From Elgaria multicarinata webbii (taxonomy: Eukaryota; Chordata; Lepidosauria; Squamata; Anguidae): a DNA stretch of 64,000 bases. Under the pieces are notes generated by a model that worked only from the letters and a program-made list of their open reading frames with translations, made no database searches and was not told where the DNA came from. Position numbers and translations under genes: made by a program. Below, piece by piece: positions 1 through 17,180 of this stretch; within the stretch, counting starts at the first letter, position 1, and every line of letters begins with the position of its first letter. The stretch spans positions 127,336,697 through 127,400,696 of the forward strand of contig NC_086173.1 in the NCBI RefSeq assembly GCF_023053635.1. Direction: 5' to 3'.

Positions 1-1484
1 CTTGGAAAGGTATGAAATTTCAAAAGGGCATTTCCCCTCACTTTGTCTCATCAGCAAGGTGCTCCAGAAAACCTTTTAAAAGCCTTTCAAAAATGTTTGC
101 AACTCTCTTTCACCAGCAAGCATTTTTTTTAACAAAGTGTTTGCAACTCTTTCACCAGCAAGCATTTTTTTAAAAAGTCTTTGCCACACTCTCTCACTTT
201 CAAACCTTATAAAAATATGTTTGCAGCTCTCTCACAACCAAGCATTTAGCAGGCACTTGAAAAATGCAACTCTTTCCACTCTCATCTCAATCAGTAACGC
301 ACAATTTATTTCAACTCATCAATCTATTTTAAAAATGCACAATCTGCCCTGTTTCCTGCAAAAGCCAGATATTTTAGAACAAGAAGAAATAAATGGGGTG
401 GATTGGCAAAGCAAGTACAGTACCACATGCAGCAACTTGCCATCATGCTCCTCCATTAGAAATGGATGAAATCACATCAGCAGGTGCAAGAAAGTGCAGC
501 AAGCAGGCAGCAAATAACTGAAGTAAAAGAAGGGGAACTAGAGAGAATTGTTGGGGAACTGGAAGCTGACACAGGATTGGACGGGCAGTCTCTCACTCAA
601 ATAAAAAGAGGAACTAAGACAGCAGAAGGATCAACTATTGGCTCACTGGGCTTTCTCTGACCCCCCCCCCCCCAATCTTTCCCTAAACACCACCACCCCC
701 CCACCCCCCATCTCAGTTTTGACTCCATTGGCAGCAGCAGCTCTGTTTTGCGGCAGCAGGGGAGGGAAACCTTCTGGGGTTTTTCCAAACATCTTTCAGA
801 CCAGTCTCTCTTGCAAACACTTCCCTCAAGTCTTACGTGGGAAAAGGTTAGTTGCACACATGCGTAATGACCCTGCATGTGCAGTACACTTAATGAAGCC
901 AATGGATCCCACACTAGTTGTTATTAGCAGAGGATAGCAACAACGAAGGAGGGGGGTGGATGTGCTGCCTGCCAGTGAGTGATTTTAAGCATTTTTCTTT
1001 CCGTGGAGGAAGCAAAGAGCCCCCCCACCCCCCGCAATGCTTTGCCTAACACCACATCTGACATCCAGTGTTGACACATTTGGAGTGCATTGGTAGGGGC
1101 TTTGTACTTTTACCAAAGTATGTCCATACAGTTCATCCCCATATGGAGGAACTCATGCATACATCTCCATTCTCCATGTTCTGAACGTGCAGGCCAATCA
1201 GTAGCAAGAGACAGAGCTAGTTCACACAGCCACTTGACTTCTTTCACATTTTCTTACAACACTTGGAACGGGTCTGAACTCCATATTTCCAGGTTGCTTA
1301 TTAATAAAGTACACTAATTCATTTTTGTGCACTGTGTAATATCTGTGTCAGTGTTCAGAATATAGCACTTTTAATGAAATTTAACTGTAAAGGATATTGG
1401 TGGATATCCTTTAGCTGTACAGTATTTGTTCTTTTTATAAAGATTTTTTTTCCTGTTTAAACTGTGTTTTTCTTTTCACACAAG
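1..1484 (+). other. CRBN intron (left part of window)
   Basis: No coding match. It starts with loosely repeated units around caccagcaagcattttt (about 100-245) and holds C-rich runs at 661-672 and 1020-1034. Short open frames on both strands look random. Confidence 0.6.
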
Positions 1485-5289
<3,805 letters not shown>

Positions 5290-6600
5290 CCTTGTAACCT
5301 TACTTTGGATGAACTAGAAGCGGTTGGTGTCTCTTAAAGAAATGTTAAATGCTGCATCTGATGTCTGATTATATTAAAAGATCAGTATCTTTGAGCTTCA
5401 TGCAGAGAAAAGGTGCTGTTTCCAAAGTTTAATATTTTGAATTTGGACTTTTGGAGGAAGAAGTACCAAGTGTGAAATGAGACTGGGAAAAGCAGGTGGT
5501 TTTCTTATTGCCTAGCACATATGGAATCGGACAGCTCAAACTTACAGTGGCCTGTAGTAATGTAAGAAGACACGAACTATTGTTGAGGAGATGCAACTGC
5601 TGAGTAGGAATGAAGACTGTAACTCGACTTGTGTATACAATGATAGACATAATCTATTGCCCACGGTTTTTAAGGTATTTGCTGTAGAATGTTGTGAATT
5701 TATAAGAGTCAGTTTTCTAACTGTGTAAAATAACTTACAGGTATTAGTGTTTGCTTGAATAAGCCTTAAAAGCGAATGAGGCCTAAACCTCCTAAAGGGG
5801 TATGATGAGGATAAGATCCCAGTCATGGGGTTCTTGCTGCAAGAAGTAAGCACTGAAGCCTGCTGCTAAAAAAAAAAACACCCCACCAATAATATGCAAT
5901 TCCTTTGTAAAGAATCCCTATAGAGCTGTTCTGTTCTAGTTTTACCCTTTTTGCTGGATTTCACTCCTCTTCATATTCTGACTGATTTTTCTTTAAAGGA
6001 AACCTTACTTATATAAGCCCTACAGCACCACGATAAAAGCATTTTATTTTTTTTCATTAATACCTTTAGTATATTTCAGTCAATCATATTTGCGGTTGCT
6101 CTTTTAAATCTTCTGAAACATTATGTACCTTTTTACATGCCTAAGATTCTGCGGAGTCTTTGGCATTCATGTATTCATAATTTATGTAGTCGGCACTGGA
6201 AAGTAGCAGCCATTTTACCAGTCTGAATAATTTCCTGTCATAAGTTGATAGACTGTGGTGCAATTATGAGTTTCCCTTTCGAACAAGAACCAATGCTTCC
6301 CATTGGAGCAGGTTGCTTTTTAGGAGACACTGTGTTTGTTATAGATATGGGTGCCAAAAAAAAAAAAAAAAGCATAAAGACTTTTTTCTGAGTTCTTTTC
6401 CCAGAATGCACTTTGACAAGCAAAATCTGCAGATGGCAGGCTTATTTTACATATGTGGGTTTTAGGGTTTTTTTCTGAGACCATTTCCCTCTCCATTTGT
6501 TCAGAGTAAATTTTAGAGATCTTGTTAAATGTGACTAGTTATGATATTGCTAAAACGTTTTAGTGATTTTGTTAATAAAATGTATTTACCTATTAAGTGA
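5290..6600 (+). other. CRBN: Probable CRBN 3' UTR
   Basis: Follows the CRBN stop and holds no recognised repeat. An AATAAA lies at 6574-6579; further AATAAA hexamers at 7067-7072 and 8197-8202 could give longer UTRs. The end is inferred, not seen in transcripts. Confidence 0.5.
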
Positions 6601-8332
6601 GAGGTGGCTTTAAAATAACAAGCACCTAACTTTAGTGAGACAGCTGTCACTTCTGTTGCATTGCAGCGGAATGCTTTTTTTAGGCAATAAGTGGTATTAG
6701 ACACAGAAAGGATATTAGGAACTCTTAATATGTGAGATAGCCAGGAACAAGTAACTCTGTGATACAGGGTTAGTTCCTTGAAATCTTCTACCTCTGTGGT
6801 ACTATTTTTTCTCTCTCATCCCATTCACAATTGAACTATATCATTATTTTGTGCTGTAACACTGTCTCCACTGAGCTGTGAAAAGCAATACTAGCTGAAA
6901 CCTCATTTTGAACAGACAGAGTGAGATGTGGGTCATTTTGTTAGAGTTTTGCTTGTTTTCTCTGAAAAAAAACTTGGGATATAAAGCACTATTGTGAAAG
7001 CACAGGATTGTGGCAATTAGTCTGTATTTAAATGGTTCAGGAAACCAGAGAGCTTTCCCCTGATTGAATAAAATATTGTGGCCTCAGTTTTTAAGGGGCT
7101 GGATTTCTCAAGTTTTCATTGCCATCCATGTTGAAGTACTATGGGACATTACTGCAGGAGAACCTGGTACATGGATAAGGTGATGAATTTTAGCTACGGT
7201 GTAATGCTAATGTAGTTTAACCCATACAGGTTAAAATTGTATCCTTTAGCCATTTACATGATGAATGATCTCTATACCTAGTGCCCAATCATAGGGCCTA
7301 TTTTCTCACCTCTAAGCATGGCAAGATCAGGAAGACATCTAAGAGGTTCAGACACTTTCTTTGCAACATGTAAAAGGTAATGATTGTACTGGAAATACCA
7401 CCTTTTTAAAAAATAATAATCTCTGCCCTACATCTTCCTCACCATCAAACCTTTTTATGGTGACACAGGATTGGGAGGTCCTCCATTTAAAACAAACCTT
7501 TGTTCAGTTACCTTCTTAAGTGTACAGGGTGCAGCATGCATGCCAAAACCCATTACTGAACTTAGTGCACATAGAGGTAGTTGGTGGCGGTGGGCTGGGA
7601 TTAGCCACAACCTTTAGTAATATCAGCTCTGGTTTTGTACAGATTCCTTTCCAACAAATGGAGGTTGATGATTTGTCCCCAATATATTTGGCCAGGTCTA
7701 TTTTGTAGCTGTCTCAAATGAAAACAGAATAATTTAGATGTAATGACAGCAAGCTTGAAATATGGCTATTTTTGATATGGTGTAAATGTGTGTAAACATA
7801 ATTGGGAAAACCAGTATAATCAAGTGAGGTCAGCAAGAAGTAAATTTTGCACCTTTTTTTTTATTTAATGTTGACTATTGTTTCTACTTCTGCCCCCAGT
7901 CTAAGTAATGGGTTTGAAATTACCAAGTTCATAAAACTTTCTAACTTCAAAACTAGTGTGGTTTCAAGTAATTGCAAAGACAATATATCCTGCTGTTGTG
8001 CGACTGGCTGTTGTGCTCTCAATGAAGAATTCTTTATGTAGAGGATATGCTTTATAGTTTCTGTATAAAACCATTAATGCTTCTCTGTGTTGGCTCAGTT
8101 TTTCTGTGCTTTTATAGTGTGGGGTGTACTTCCAACAACTGGAGAAAAGGGAAACACTCCAGGAGTTAAAGTGAATAATTTAGTATTTAAAAAGATAATA
8201 AAGTGCTGAAATCGGTGTTTCTATTTGGGTGTTAGAAAATTAAGTTTATCAAAAAATTAAGTTTAACACCACTGGGCATCTGAACACTCATTTTCACACA
8301 ACAAATAGTCATAGAAAGTGTTTTTCTTTAAT
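6601..8332. other. Intergenic, no recognised gene
   Basis: Downstream of CRBN. Apart from the extra AATAAA hexamers noted for the CRBN 3' UTR, no coding similarity or repeat family is recognised. Open frames are short and lack codon structure. Confidence 0.5.
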
Positions 8333-8760
8333 TAATAATAATAATAATATATTTATTTGTTATCTGCCTCTCCCTCTGGATTGAGGCAGGGTACAACACA
8401 AATAAAAACACCATAAAATACATACAACTAATTCAAACGTTTAAAACCAGCGCATCATTAAAAACAGCACACCATTAAAAAAGGCATCTTAAAATTCAAC
8501 TGGGTAGGCCTGCTGGAAGACTGTTAAGTTGACGAATCTCTCCCAGCAAGCCATTCCACAAACTGGGAGTGGCAGAAGAAAAGGTGCTCTGGGTAATAGA
8601 TGTCAGCCTTATTTTTGTTGGTTGCAGTAAATTCTTCCCAGAGGACCTGAGTGTGCGGGGCGGATGGTACGGGAGAAGGCGATCCCGCAGGTAGCCTGGA
8701 CCCAAACCATGTAGGGCTTTAAAGGTGATAACCAACACTTCCTACTTTAGCTTGTCACCC
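8333..8760 (-). repeat. L2-clade LINE 3' fragment
   Basis: Minus-strand frame at 8496-8738 reads [20 protein letters not shown] and on to LRSS, the C-terminal block of L2 reverse transcriptase. It then runs into an ATT-rich tail at 8335-8360. Strongly 5'-truncated. Confidence 0.8.
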
Positions 8761-11700
8761 TTTGTATAAGTGCATTTCAGTTTACATCCTCAGCCCTTTT
8801 TGGTAATGCTATTTTTGTACCGAGAAAAAAAAAATCTTCACTTTGTTTTAAATTGGTTCTTCGCTTTATTTCACTTTGTTTTTTCAAAGTCCTTTGTTTA
8901 CTTTTTGGAGGTGGGAAATGTGAAGAATAACAAAATATTTTCCCTATATTTCAAAACAAAGCTGTTTGTGCTGATAGGGTTGCATCTGGCTTGTTGTATT
9001 TGCTAATTCAATGTTCTCAAACCATACTAAACAATCATTTTCTAGCCCTGTAGAAAAAGTAGTCATACCACATATGCCAGTTCAACACTCTGCTATGGAC
9101 GATTCCTAATGATTAAACCCTACAAGGCAGATGAACATTAAGTCTCCTCTCAAAAAATCAGAAATTAAGGAAATTAAGAAATTACAACTTCCTTGATTTG
9201 GCTTGTTCAATAACCCAGCTGTTGCTTGGAATACTAACTAGACCAGTTTTGCTACTGTTTGAGTAAAATCTACTGATATCCTTAATTCCTTTTAAACTTA
9301 CTTACTAGCTATTATTTGAACCTGTTGATATAATTTTTAAATTGCCACTGACCTAATAGCAAATTGTATTAGATAAACTGTCTGCATGTGAATCTCCAAA
9401 TACTTCTCTTAAAATTCAGTGCTTAAAACTACTCAGCTAGGGCTTATCAATATAAACAGAGGAGTATTATGAAAGTCCCACATCTAGTATACAGTACTTC
9501 CATTTGTCTATAAGTGGAGGAGAAATGCAGGTAACATTATTGAAGAACATCACATTATCGAACCATACTTAGGCAGTAAGCCACTTGAATCAATGTGTTT
9601 CTTACCGCTTTGTATTTTTCTTCATTTTTTAAAATTACGTTACATTTACTTTTTGAATTTCATCCTTGATTTCAAAAGTCAGTTTGTGAACATCCTCTAT
9701 AGATTATTGTTTACTTTACATTTCTAGTTCAGTCTTTTTGGTTGAACTTATAAAGATCTTAACTGGAAAAAAATCACAAGCAAAATAACGTTTAAGCTTC
9801 CTTTTTTAAAATGTTCAGAACGTCTGTTCTTTAGAAGCATGCTGTAAAACTTAAACATAAAATCTGTTAAAAAATTTCTTGCTCCCAGTTGAACAATTTT
9901 TGTTTTGATTGGAGCTTATCTTCGTCATAATTCTATTTTTTTATTATTAAAGATAAAGTATTTTGAAGAGAAATTAGTGCTCTTCATTCTAAGAAAACAA
10001 TGTTATGCTAAAGAGTTGTACCTAATTGTGGCTTTGACCTAGCAGAAAATAGTTATGGTTGCGAAAGTCAAGGAACTTAATTTTTGCCAATCCCATGCCC
10101 CACATGACACGTGACATATCCCAGAATGTTCCAGAAGACTCCCCAACTTCAGGAGTAGTTTTGGGTTGGGGACAGGGACTTCTAGCTGGTAGAAAAGATT
10201 GGTGAAAATCAGGTGCCTTGCCTTACGTAAGCAGAACTATTTTCCAGTAGTAGAAAGCCATCATTTTTATGAATCTTAAATTGTATGAGTCTTTAAAAAT
10301 GCATGAATGGCCCATTTTAAACACTTTCAAGGGTGAGGAAAATGAAGTGTATAGAACTTGAGGAATCACATCGTCATCTTTTTATTTCAATTGGAGCTTT
10401 GCAAAGATGCTATGTGAAACCCACTAAATGAATGGAAATTGCTCAGTAAAGATGCAGTAACTGCACTTGACTTGGATCCAGCTTTTATTCTGCCAATGGG
10501 AGCACTTATTCTGCCAACCCTGAGCAGTTCCCCAACTGTCTGGAGCACATTTTCAGGGGTCATAGGGACTTCAGCGGAAGGAGCAATGAAGATGTTCCGG
10601 TGAATGTTTTTACAATGCTTTTATTGATGGTCTGCAACCCATAGTCCACAAGCCAGGAATGGGAGCCCATCTGGAACTTGACAAATCTTTTGTATTTTGC
10701 TGCCTAATTGAAACTGAAGACATGTTGTCAAACCCGTGGCAGGCCACAGTACATGGCTGTTGGACTGGACTTAGTTTGTGGATAATAAATAAGTCTAGTC
10801 CTATTCTAACAAATGCTCTGTAATTCATGATGGGTGATGCAAGTAATTTAATGGAAGAGTTTACATCTTTTTTTAAGTATTAGAAAACCCACACAAATTA
10901 GCCGCAAAAGCAAATCGTTATGTGGATTGTAGCCATGCAGCATTCCAAGAAGATGGAAATACATTCTAAGCAATGTATCTTGTGGCTGTCCTGCACAAGC
11001 ATATTAGGAATGTCCAAAAGGTACAAGGATTAAATGAGGCAGAAGAGCTGATATTTGGGAATAATATGCAGGCAATGGAGCATGTTAAGTTATGGAGGAA
11101 TTCCAGAAAATGACAAAACTCTGAACTATTACCCTTTTGCACACAGATAATGGATGCTTTTGCCCCCTTTAAGAGAAGCACGGTTTTAAAATAATCTTTA
11201 CTGTTTTATTGAGAGAAGAACATTTTTAGCCAGTACAAGTGAATTAAGGCTTGGGGAAATTGGGTTAATTCTCTTGTCTGCTGAACTGAGGGTTGCAGTG
11301 CATGAGCTAGGCAACAGATATGTATGTAATGTCCAGGCTGATCTGTCGGGACTTCTGGGTCCAAGGAGGTTGTGAATAAATTAATGGAAGGGGGTAATCT
11401 AATGCAAATGGGAGAGGGAAAGGGTTTGAGATGAGCTTGCAACATTGATGAGTAAATAAAAGATTTCAAAGAGGTTTGTTCTACTAGTAAGTGGTGCAAT
11501 CAGTCCAGTCCTTGTTCACAGTTACAGTAACAAATGGGGATGATAAGACAGAGTTACCTATAATGCACACTCAGGTTACCAGTGCCTTATGCTATTCCAG
11601 CCTTGTTTGTTCTTTCAGATGTTGAGTATATTTGCCCAATATTACATTCTGTATCAAGCCAGCTTCTTTGAAGAACCTAGCTTGATCATGGTGGAATGAA

Positions 11701-13017
11701 GAGCAGACAAGGGAGGAGTCCCACTATTTGGCCAGGTGAAAGCTTATAGTATGTGCTGGGTTCCAAACAAATATTGTCCAAAACTTTGTACACTTAAGCA
11801 CAAGCACACAACATAAAACAGAGCTGAGTGGCAATTTGTAGGTGAAAGCTCTCCTGAAAACTGCAAAAGATACTTCTCCTTGGGTTTGAGTAGCCTGTTC
11901 TTCAAGCTTGGGATGTATTGAAATTCAAGTGTATATTCTACTTATCAGGAAGTAGAATTGAGTCCATAAAAGAAATGACAGAAATTTTTAGGGGCTTAGA
12001 TGACAACCTTGCATTGAGCCATTTTTTGTTTGTTGAAGTATGCTTCCCTTTCAGCTTTTCAGGCTGAAGAACAAAAGTATAAAGGAAGTCCAAAACCAGT
12101 CAACATGACTGTTCAAAAAAGGTCATACCAAAATGAAAATAAGCTATGTCACCCAAAAGGCATTTAAGGTTTGTGTGTGTGTGTGTGTTTTAATGCATAC
12201 AATGCTCCTTCTTGAAAGGAAGCCTCATTGGAAACATTTGCTTGTCGAATTTATTTTGGGCACAATGCAGTGTAACCTAGCAATTCCTCTCACTGAGTCT
12301 ATGTTGAATAGAAGTTCTGTGTCAGTAAATTAGGTTTCAAAAAGTAATAATTTCTTATGAAGGCCAACCCATTTGTCTTTTAAAAACGTTCCTCTCATTG
12401 CAAATGCAGAAGTGCTTTCATAAATCAAGCTCTGTATATGTACTGCTGAATCCAAGAGAAAAGATAAGACTTGACTGAAAGAATAGAACAGAATTTCCAG
12501 TCAATGGCTAAAATTCTGAGTTCTGGAAGCAACCTTTTAATTTCACTCAGATATAGCAAGGACAAAATCCAGTCTCCCAACAGCCACTGTGCTTGCCCAT
12601 GGAAAGGGTTATCACTGGGTTCAATAAATGCATACTGAATATTCCATTGCATGCCCCGTGTACACCAATGAGAGAGAAATTCCACTAAAGCCCTATAGGA
12701 ATTCTCCACACTTGGGCTCTGTACCTAGAGTGGGACTAGACTGAGTGCATATGTTTGACTAAACTTTTGACTGCTTATTATGATTATTGTTATTTGATTA
12801 TCTTTCTTCTGATAGATTAATTGGTTAAATTTCAATATAGTTTATATTTGACAAAACACAATCCTCAACCTTCTTGAGGATGCTGATGATGCTGTCATCC
12901 TATATGGAAACATTTCCTTACAAAGGCAATTTTACATGCTCAGAACTATTTTGTCTTCTCCTAAAATAGTTTTGCTTTTCAGTGCAGTCATAGGGGCTTG
13001 TATGTTCCTGGTCAAAA
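8761..13017. other. CRBN-TRNT1 intergenic DNA, no recognised gene
   Basis: AT-rich single-copy-looking sequence. There is a (TG)n run at 12171-12188. All open frames are under 100 codons and match nothing recognised. Confidence 0.5.
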
Positions 13018-13100
13018 GTTGGTTGGCCACTGTGTGAACAGAATACTCAACTAGAAGGACTCTTTGTCTGTTCCAGCATGGCTCCTGTTATGTTCTTTTG
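13018..13100 (+). repeat. CR1-type LINE 3' end fragment
   Basis: Carries acagaatactcaactagaag...tctgttccagcatggctcctgttatgttctt, matching the squamate CR1 3' end that finishes in TTCTTATG repeats. Confidence 0.6.
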
Positions 13101-13564
13101 AATGGTACCATTCCACCAGTGGGAGGGAATCAGTTTGGGTACAGATTTCTAATACAGACCTTCCCAAATCTGCCCTGGAGCAGATTTGTGGTGCACACAA
13201 GGAACTACAGGAGGGAGCAGCGGTTAGGGAAGTCCTATTGCAAAAAACTATGTGTTCAAGTAAGGCTTATTCTAAGTAACTGCCATTATAGGATCGTTAG
13301 CTGCCTTCAAATCTGTTTAGCTTTGCTAGACTAAATTTACAGCTAAACAGGTACGTAATGTTTGACATGGATTACATTTTGATTTGAGACAATATTGAAT
13401 GGCCAACAAATCCATCCAGTGATTTATGCCTGAATCATGGTTGGGGGAGGGGTTAAATCTCTCTTATCCATGTGTTGCTTCCTGATTAGATGCCCACTAT
13501 GCCCGCTATTAAAAATAAACACACTCCGATATGGTTTCTGTCAAACTTAGCATCATATCTAGTT

Positions 13565-14300
13565 TGCCCTTCAGACCACATTCCATCCAGGCTGTCCTCT
13601 TCAACCAGGATGGTAACACCCCACAATCCAAACTTGTTGATACGGATCAACCCAGCTGCCTGAATGTTTCAATTCTCCTCAGGAAAATGACTGTCAGGAT
13701 GAGAGCCTGTACTTTCAAAACTGACCACTACCCCATTGGTTTTTGGACAATTCTCAACTCATTTCTACACCCATTTGACCCATGTCCTGCTTGGGAGTCC
13801 CCAGTTGACAGTGTGAACAGAGTGCTGGACTAGATGGACCCTTGGTCTGATCCAGCGGAGTCTTCTTATATCCTTATTTCAAAAGTGTATATAGTCATTC
13901 TGATTTGTGAGTGGTTTCTACGTCTTCATGAATACAAAGGGTGCTATACAAACAAAGGGTGTTTCTGCAGGGCGCTTGGAATGCAGTACTGCTCTGATGA
14001 GAGGGGAAGCTGGTTCTCCTCACTCTCCGAGGAGTGCTACTCTATCCTTCTGGAGACACCTAAAAAGTGCAACCTGCAAAACTATGGGGGGTGGGCAGGG
14101 GCATTTTCAGCATCAAGAGTATGTAGAAATGCGGCAAAAAACAGTGAGATAGTGGTCAGTTTTGAAGTGAAAGCTCTCATTGTGAAAGTCTCCGTAGTCA
14201 TGCTCTTGAGGAGAGTCCAAACATGGAGGCAGCTTTATTGATCCATATCAACAAATTAGTTCTAAGAGTTTTCATCTCCACCAGGAGCAAATCTTTTCAT
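13565..14300. repeat. Large inverted-repeat pair
   Basis: 13650-13732 and 14140-14255 are diverged inverted copies. ttgttgatacggatcaa on the left pairs with ttgttgatatggatcaa on the reverse strand at the right, and caaaactgaccac occurs in both. About 410 bp lie between, including a CR1 3' end. Either a fold-back element or two opposed copies of an unclassified repeat. Confidence 0.6.
13795..13882 (+). repeat. CR1-type LINE 3' end fragment
   Basis: gtgctggactagatggaccc ttggtctgatccagcggagtc ttcttat is a clear CR1 3' terminus. It lies in the loop of the 13.6-14.3 kb inverted pair. Confidence 0.75.
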
Positions 14301-15955
14301 AACATGGATGGGTCTTCATTGCACTTATGTGACCAGGCCACCCCAAAATACTTTGCATGAAAGGGATGGCTCACCACAATATATTGTTCCTGGGAAAATC
14401 CATCCTACATCCCCCAGCTAGAGTATGAGAATTGCAGCTAAACTCAAAGGGAAATCTGAGGGGGGTGGGGGGCTGGCAGATGAGGTCTCTGCTAATTAAA
14501 ATGTGTCAGTGTTTTGACCCCTGTGATTCCTGGCTCCACTACACCATTGTCAAAAATTAACCTCTTTTCCAGATTCTTCACCCTGGAAATGGTAAAGAAT
14601 AAAAGTAAGAAGGCAAAGCTATGTTCTTTGCTTTGTGCATTTTTATGCAGCCAGAAAGGTCTCTAACCCTCATTCATGCAGCCTTAGTGTATAAATATTT
14701 TCACACCAACCTACAAGGGAAATTAATTTCTTTTCTACACAAGACAGACACAGATAACATTGTCTTGTTCTTTGATATCAACTCCAGCTTATTAACTGAC
14801 ACAGGTTCAGGGTTGGGGTTAACCTATAAGCAGAGCTTCTCCCTTGAGGCTGTTATGCAAATTTAATCCAGGGCCTGAGCTCCTTGGTAATGAAATTTAT
14901 GTACGCTGTTCCCTTCCCTGGCCCCCATTAGCATTACTTTTACGACCCATTATATGATTCTTCTTTTAGCAGGATGAATGTATAAGCATGTCTATTCCAC
15001 TGACTTTTACAGTTCAACATTTTGCTGAGCCTCTGAAGCTGTAAGAGTACCTTTAATATGCAAGCAGCTAATTAATATTGTAACAACTCTCCCCAACATG
15101 CGCAGTAACTTTGCATGTAGTTGCATCTTACTGCACTTAGAACACTTAAACAAAAAACTTTGGCTTTCAGCAATACCAACAGGTGTGTTCTTCAACAGAA
15201 AATTGAAAGTGTGGTGGTTTGTTTTGTTTTTAATCCCCTGAAAGGCAGTATGTCAAAACGTTTTTCTACTTCCAGCATATTCCTTTCTATATTTTATTTC
15301 ACTTGTTGTGATCGTTTTCAAACATACTTTGGCTGAGTGACCACCACTTAGAAAAGTGAGGGTTTTGTTTGTTCCTGAAGAAGGCAAAACACTGAAATAG
15401 AGTGTGCAACTATATTTTTCAATAACTTTTGACTAGGAGTATGTTTCTGAAGCTTTCACTTTTTTGGTTTCCAATTTGCTTTTTCCTGCTTGTGCTTCAA
15501 CTGAACCTTGGGCAGAATCCAATTGGTGCCTTCCGTGCCTTGACAGCCCCAGAGGTTCTGTTGTGTGAACTCCAGCCCCCACCCCTTCCAGAAACAAGTG
15601 TTTTGGCTTGTTTTGGGGCCTTGCCTCCGGAAGTGCTATATCACATTGCACCAGGGGTGTGTTTGTGGATCAGAGCCGGTGAGACTGGCTGCAGGCAGAA
15701 GGCCCCAATCAGATGCTGCTCCTTGTCTTTAAAACCGACTGTACAGGTCATTGCATCTGGAAATGTATGTGGGGAAAATTGAGGAAAAAATGAAGTAATT
15801 TCTGCTAAGTGAGGTAACTTTCATGCATCATGAAAAAGAAATAGCAAAATATTACATATTTGCATAAAATGTACATATAGTAATGAATTTGTATATATAT
15901 GCACATTTATACAATTACTATAATTTAAATATAACGGCACTACACTACACTGGAG
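14301..15955. other. Intergenic, no recognised gene
   Basis: No coding or repeat family recognised. The frame at 15429-15782 (117 codons, plus) has no known match. Confidence 0.45.
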
Positions 15956-16075
15956 CTAGGCAACCTGGTGCCCTTTAGATATTTTGGACTATAACTCTCA
16001 TCAGCCCCAGCCAGCAAGGCCAAAATGGCCAGGGATTGTGGGAGCTGCGGTCCAAAACGCATCTGGTTACCTACC
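15956..16075. repeat. Fold-back repeat family A (acaactcccatcag type)
   Basis: Left arm aacctggtgccctttagata ... ggactataactctcatcagc pairs with right arm gggagctgcggtccaaaacg ... tctggttacc. Imperfect hairpin of about 120 bp; other copies lie at 21.5, 22.3, 27.6, 31.6, 39.5, 41.2 and 53.1 kb. Most likely a non-autonomous DNA element. Confidence 0.7.
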
Positions 16076-16257
16076 GCTACATTTCACTACAGTGGAGAGG
16101 ACTGTAATCAGGTGACCCATGGGCCTGTTTTGCCTGCTGTCCAGGTGTTAAGTGCTGATAGGCCACTTTAAGGTCCCTGCAACCCCGTCTTATGGTTCTT
16201 TTATCTTTCAACCTGACTTGGGATTATAGAGCCCTTCTAGTAGCAGATGCCCTGAAA

Positions 16258-16452
16258 CAGGAGCTGCCCTATATTGATTCAGACCCTTGGTTCATCTTGT
16301 TCATCATTGTCTGCACCGACTGGCAGCTGCTTTCCAGCTTTCCAGACTGAAGACTTTCCCAGTTCTGACTGAACATGCCAGGTATCAAACTGCGAACTGT
16401 TTGCATTAAAAGCATGTATTCAACCACTGAGCTGCGGTCCCTCCCCCCAAAA
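16258..16452 (-). repeat. tRNA-derived SINE (caactcagtggttgaatac type)
   Basis: On the minus strand the head reads gcagctcagtggttgaatac with a box-B-like part later, and ends in the block whose plus-strand form is attgattcagacccttggtt. Same family as 38.15-38.91 and 54.2 kb. Confidence 0.75.
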
Positions 16453-16799
16453 GAGGCCTGCCTTCTGTAAAGTGGCCCCTTAACCAAATAGAGGACTGCC
16501 TTCTGTAAAGTGAACATGTCATCATCCTATTGTTGTTAAAGCCTTTGACGGTATGCAAGGATGCTGTCACAATGTATGTCTACTATAGAATTTGCCATCT
16601 AAGGTGGAATCTGGCAGCCTGAATGAGAAGCCAGACAATTTTACCTTAAAAAAAGAAAAGCATGTCTCTAACTCTCATGGTTAAGATGAGTAGGAATACC
16701 ATGAAAGTACAGTGGTTCTTCTTGCTGATAATCTACTGACGTAGGTTTGAGTAGGAATTTCAGGGGTTGGGATTTCTTCATTCTCTGCACCTCTCAGTT

Positions 16800-16960
16800 G
16801 TATTTTGTTGCGTATTTGTTGGGTTTATTTTATTATTATATGCAATATTAGAGTTATTTTAATAGTGTTCATTATTTTTATATGGGTCATCAGCTGCCCT
16901 GAGTTTTTTTGCAAGGAAGGGCGAGAGATACATATATGTCTCCTTGGCTTATATCCAGGC
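16800..16960 (+). repeat. LINE 3' tail fragment, old
   Basis: T-rich stretch followed by gtcatcagctgccctgagtt...gggcgagagataca, resembling CR1/L2 3' tails in squamates. The clade is not certain. Confidence 0.45.
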
Positions 16961-16961
16961 C

Positions 16962-17180
16962 TTGTTCTGACTCTATACTGTTAGCTTCACCCCACCCGGT
17001 GCCTGTTTACACTTCCCTGTACCTGTTTGCATTCTCTTTCCCTCCTTATTGTTTACTACAACTTTATTAGATTGTAAGCCTATGCGGCAGGGTCTTGCTA
17101 TTTACTGTGTAATCTGTACAGCACCATGTACATTGATGGTGCTACATAAATAAATAATAATAATAATAATAATAATAACA
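16962..17180 (+). repeat. L2-clade LINE 3' end
   Basis: Ends ...aatctgtacagcaccatgta cattgatggtgctacataaa followed by (TAA)n. Nearly the same 3' end occurs in reverse at 23.78-24.0 kb, so the two belong to one subfamily. Confidence 0.85.

Noticed and set aside
8821-9006. CRISPR arrays, operons or bacterial-type islands anywhere in the window
   Set aside because: No regularly spaced direct repeats; introns, LINEs and SINEs mark the whole window as vertebrate nuclear DNA.
13834-14241. 135-codon plus-strand frame
   Set aside because: It spans a CR1 terminus and the right arm of an inverted repeat, so it cannot be a host gene.
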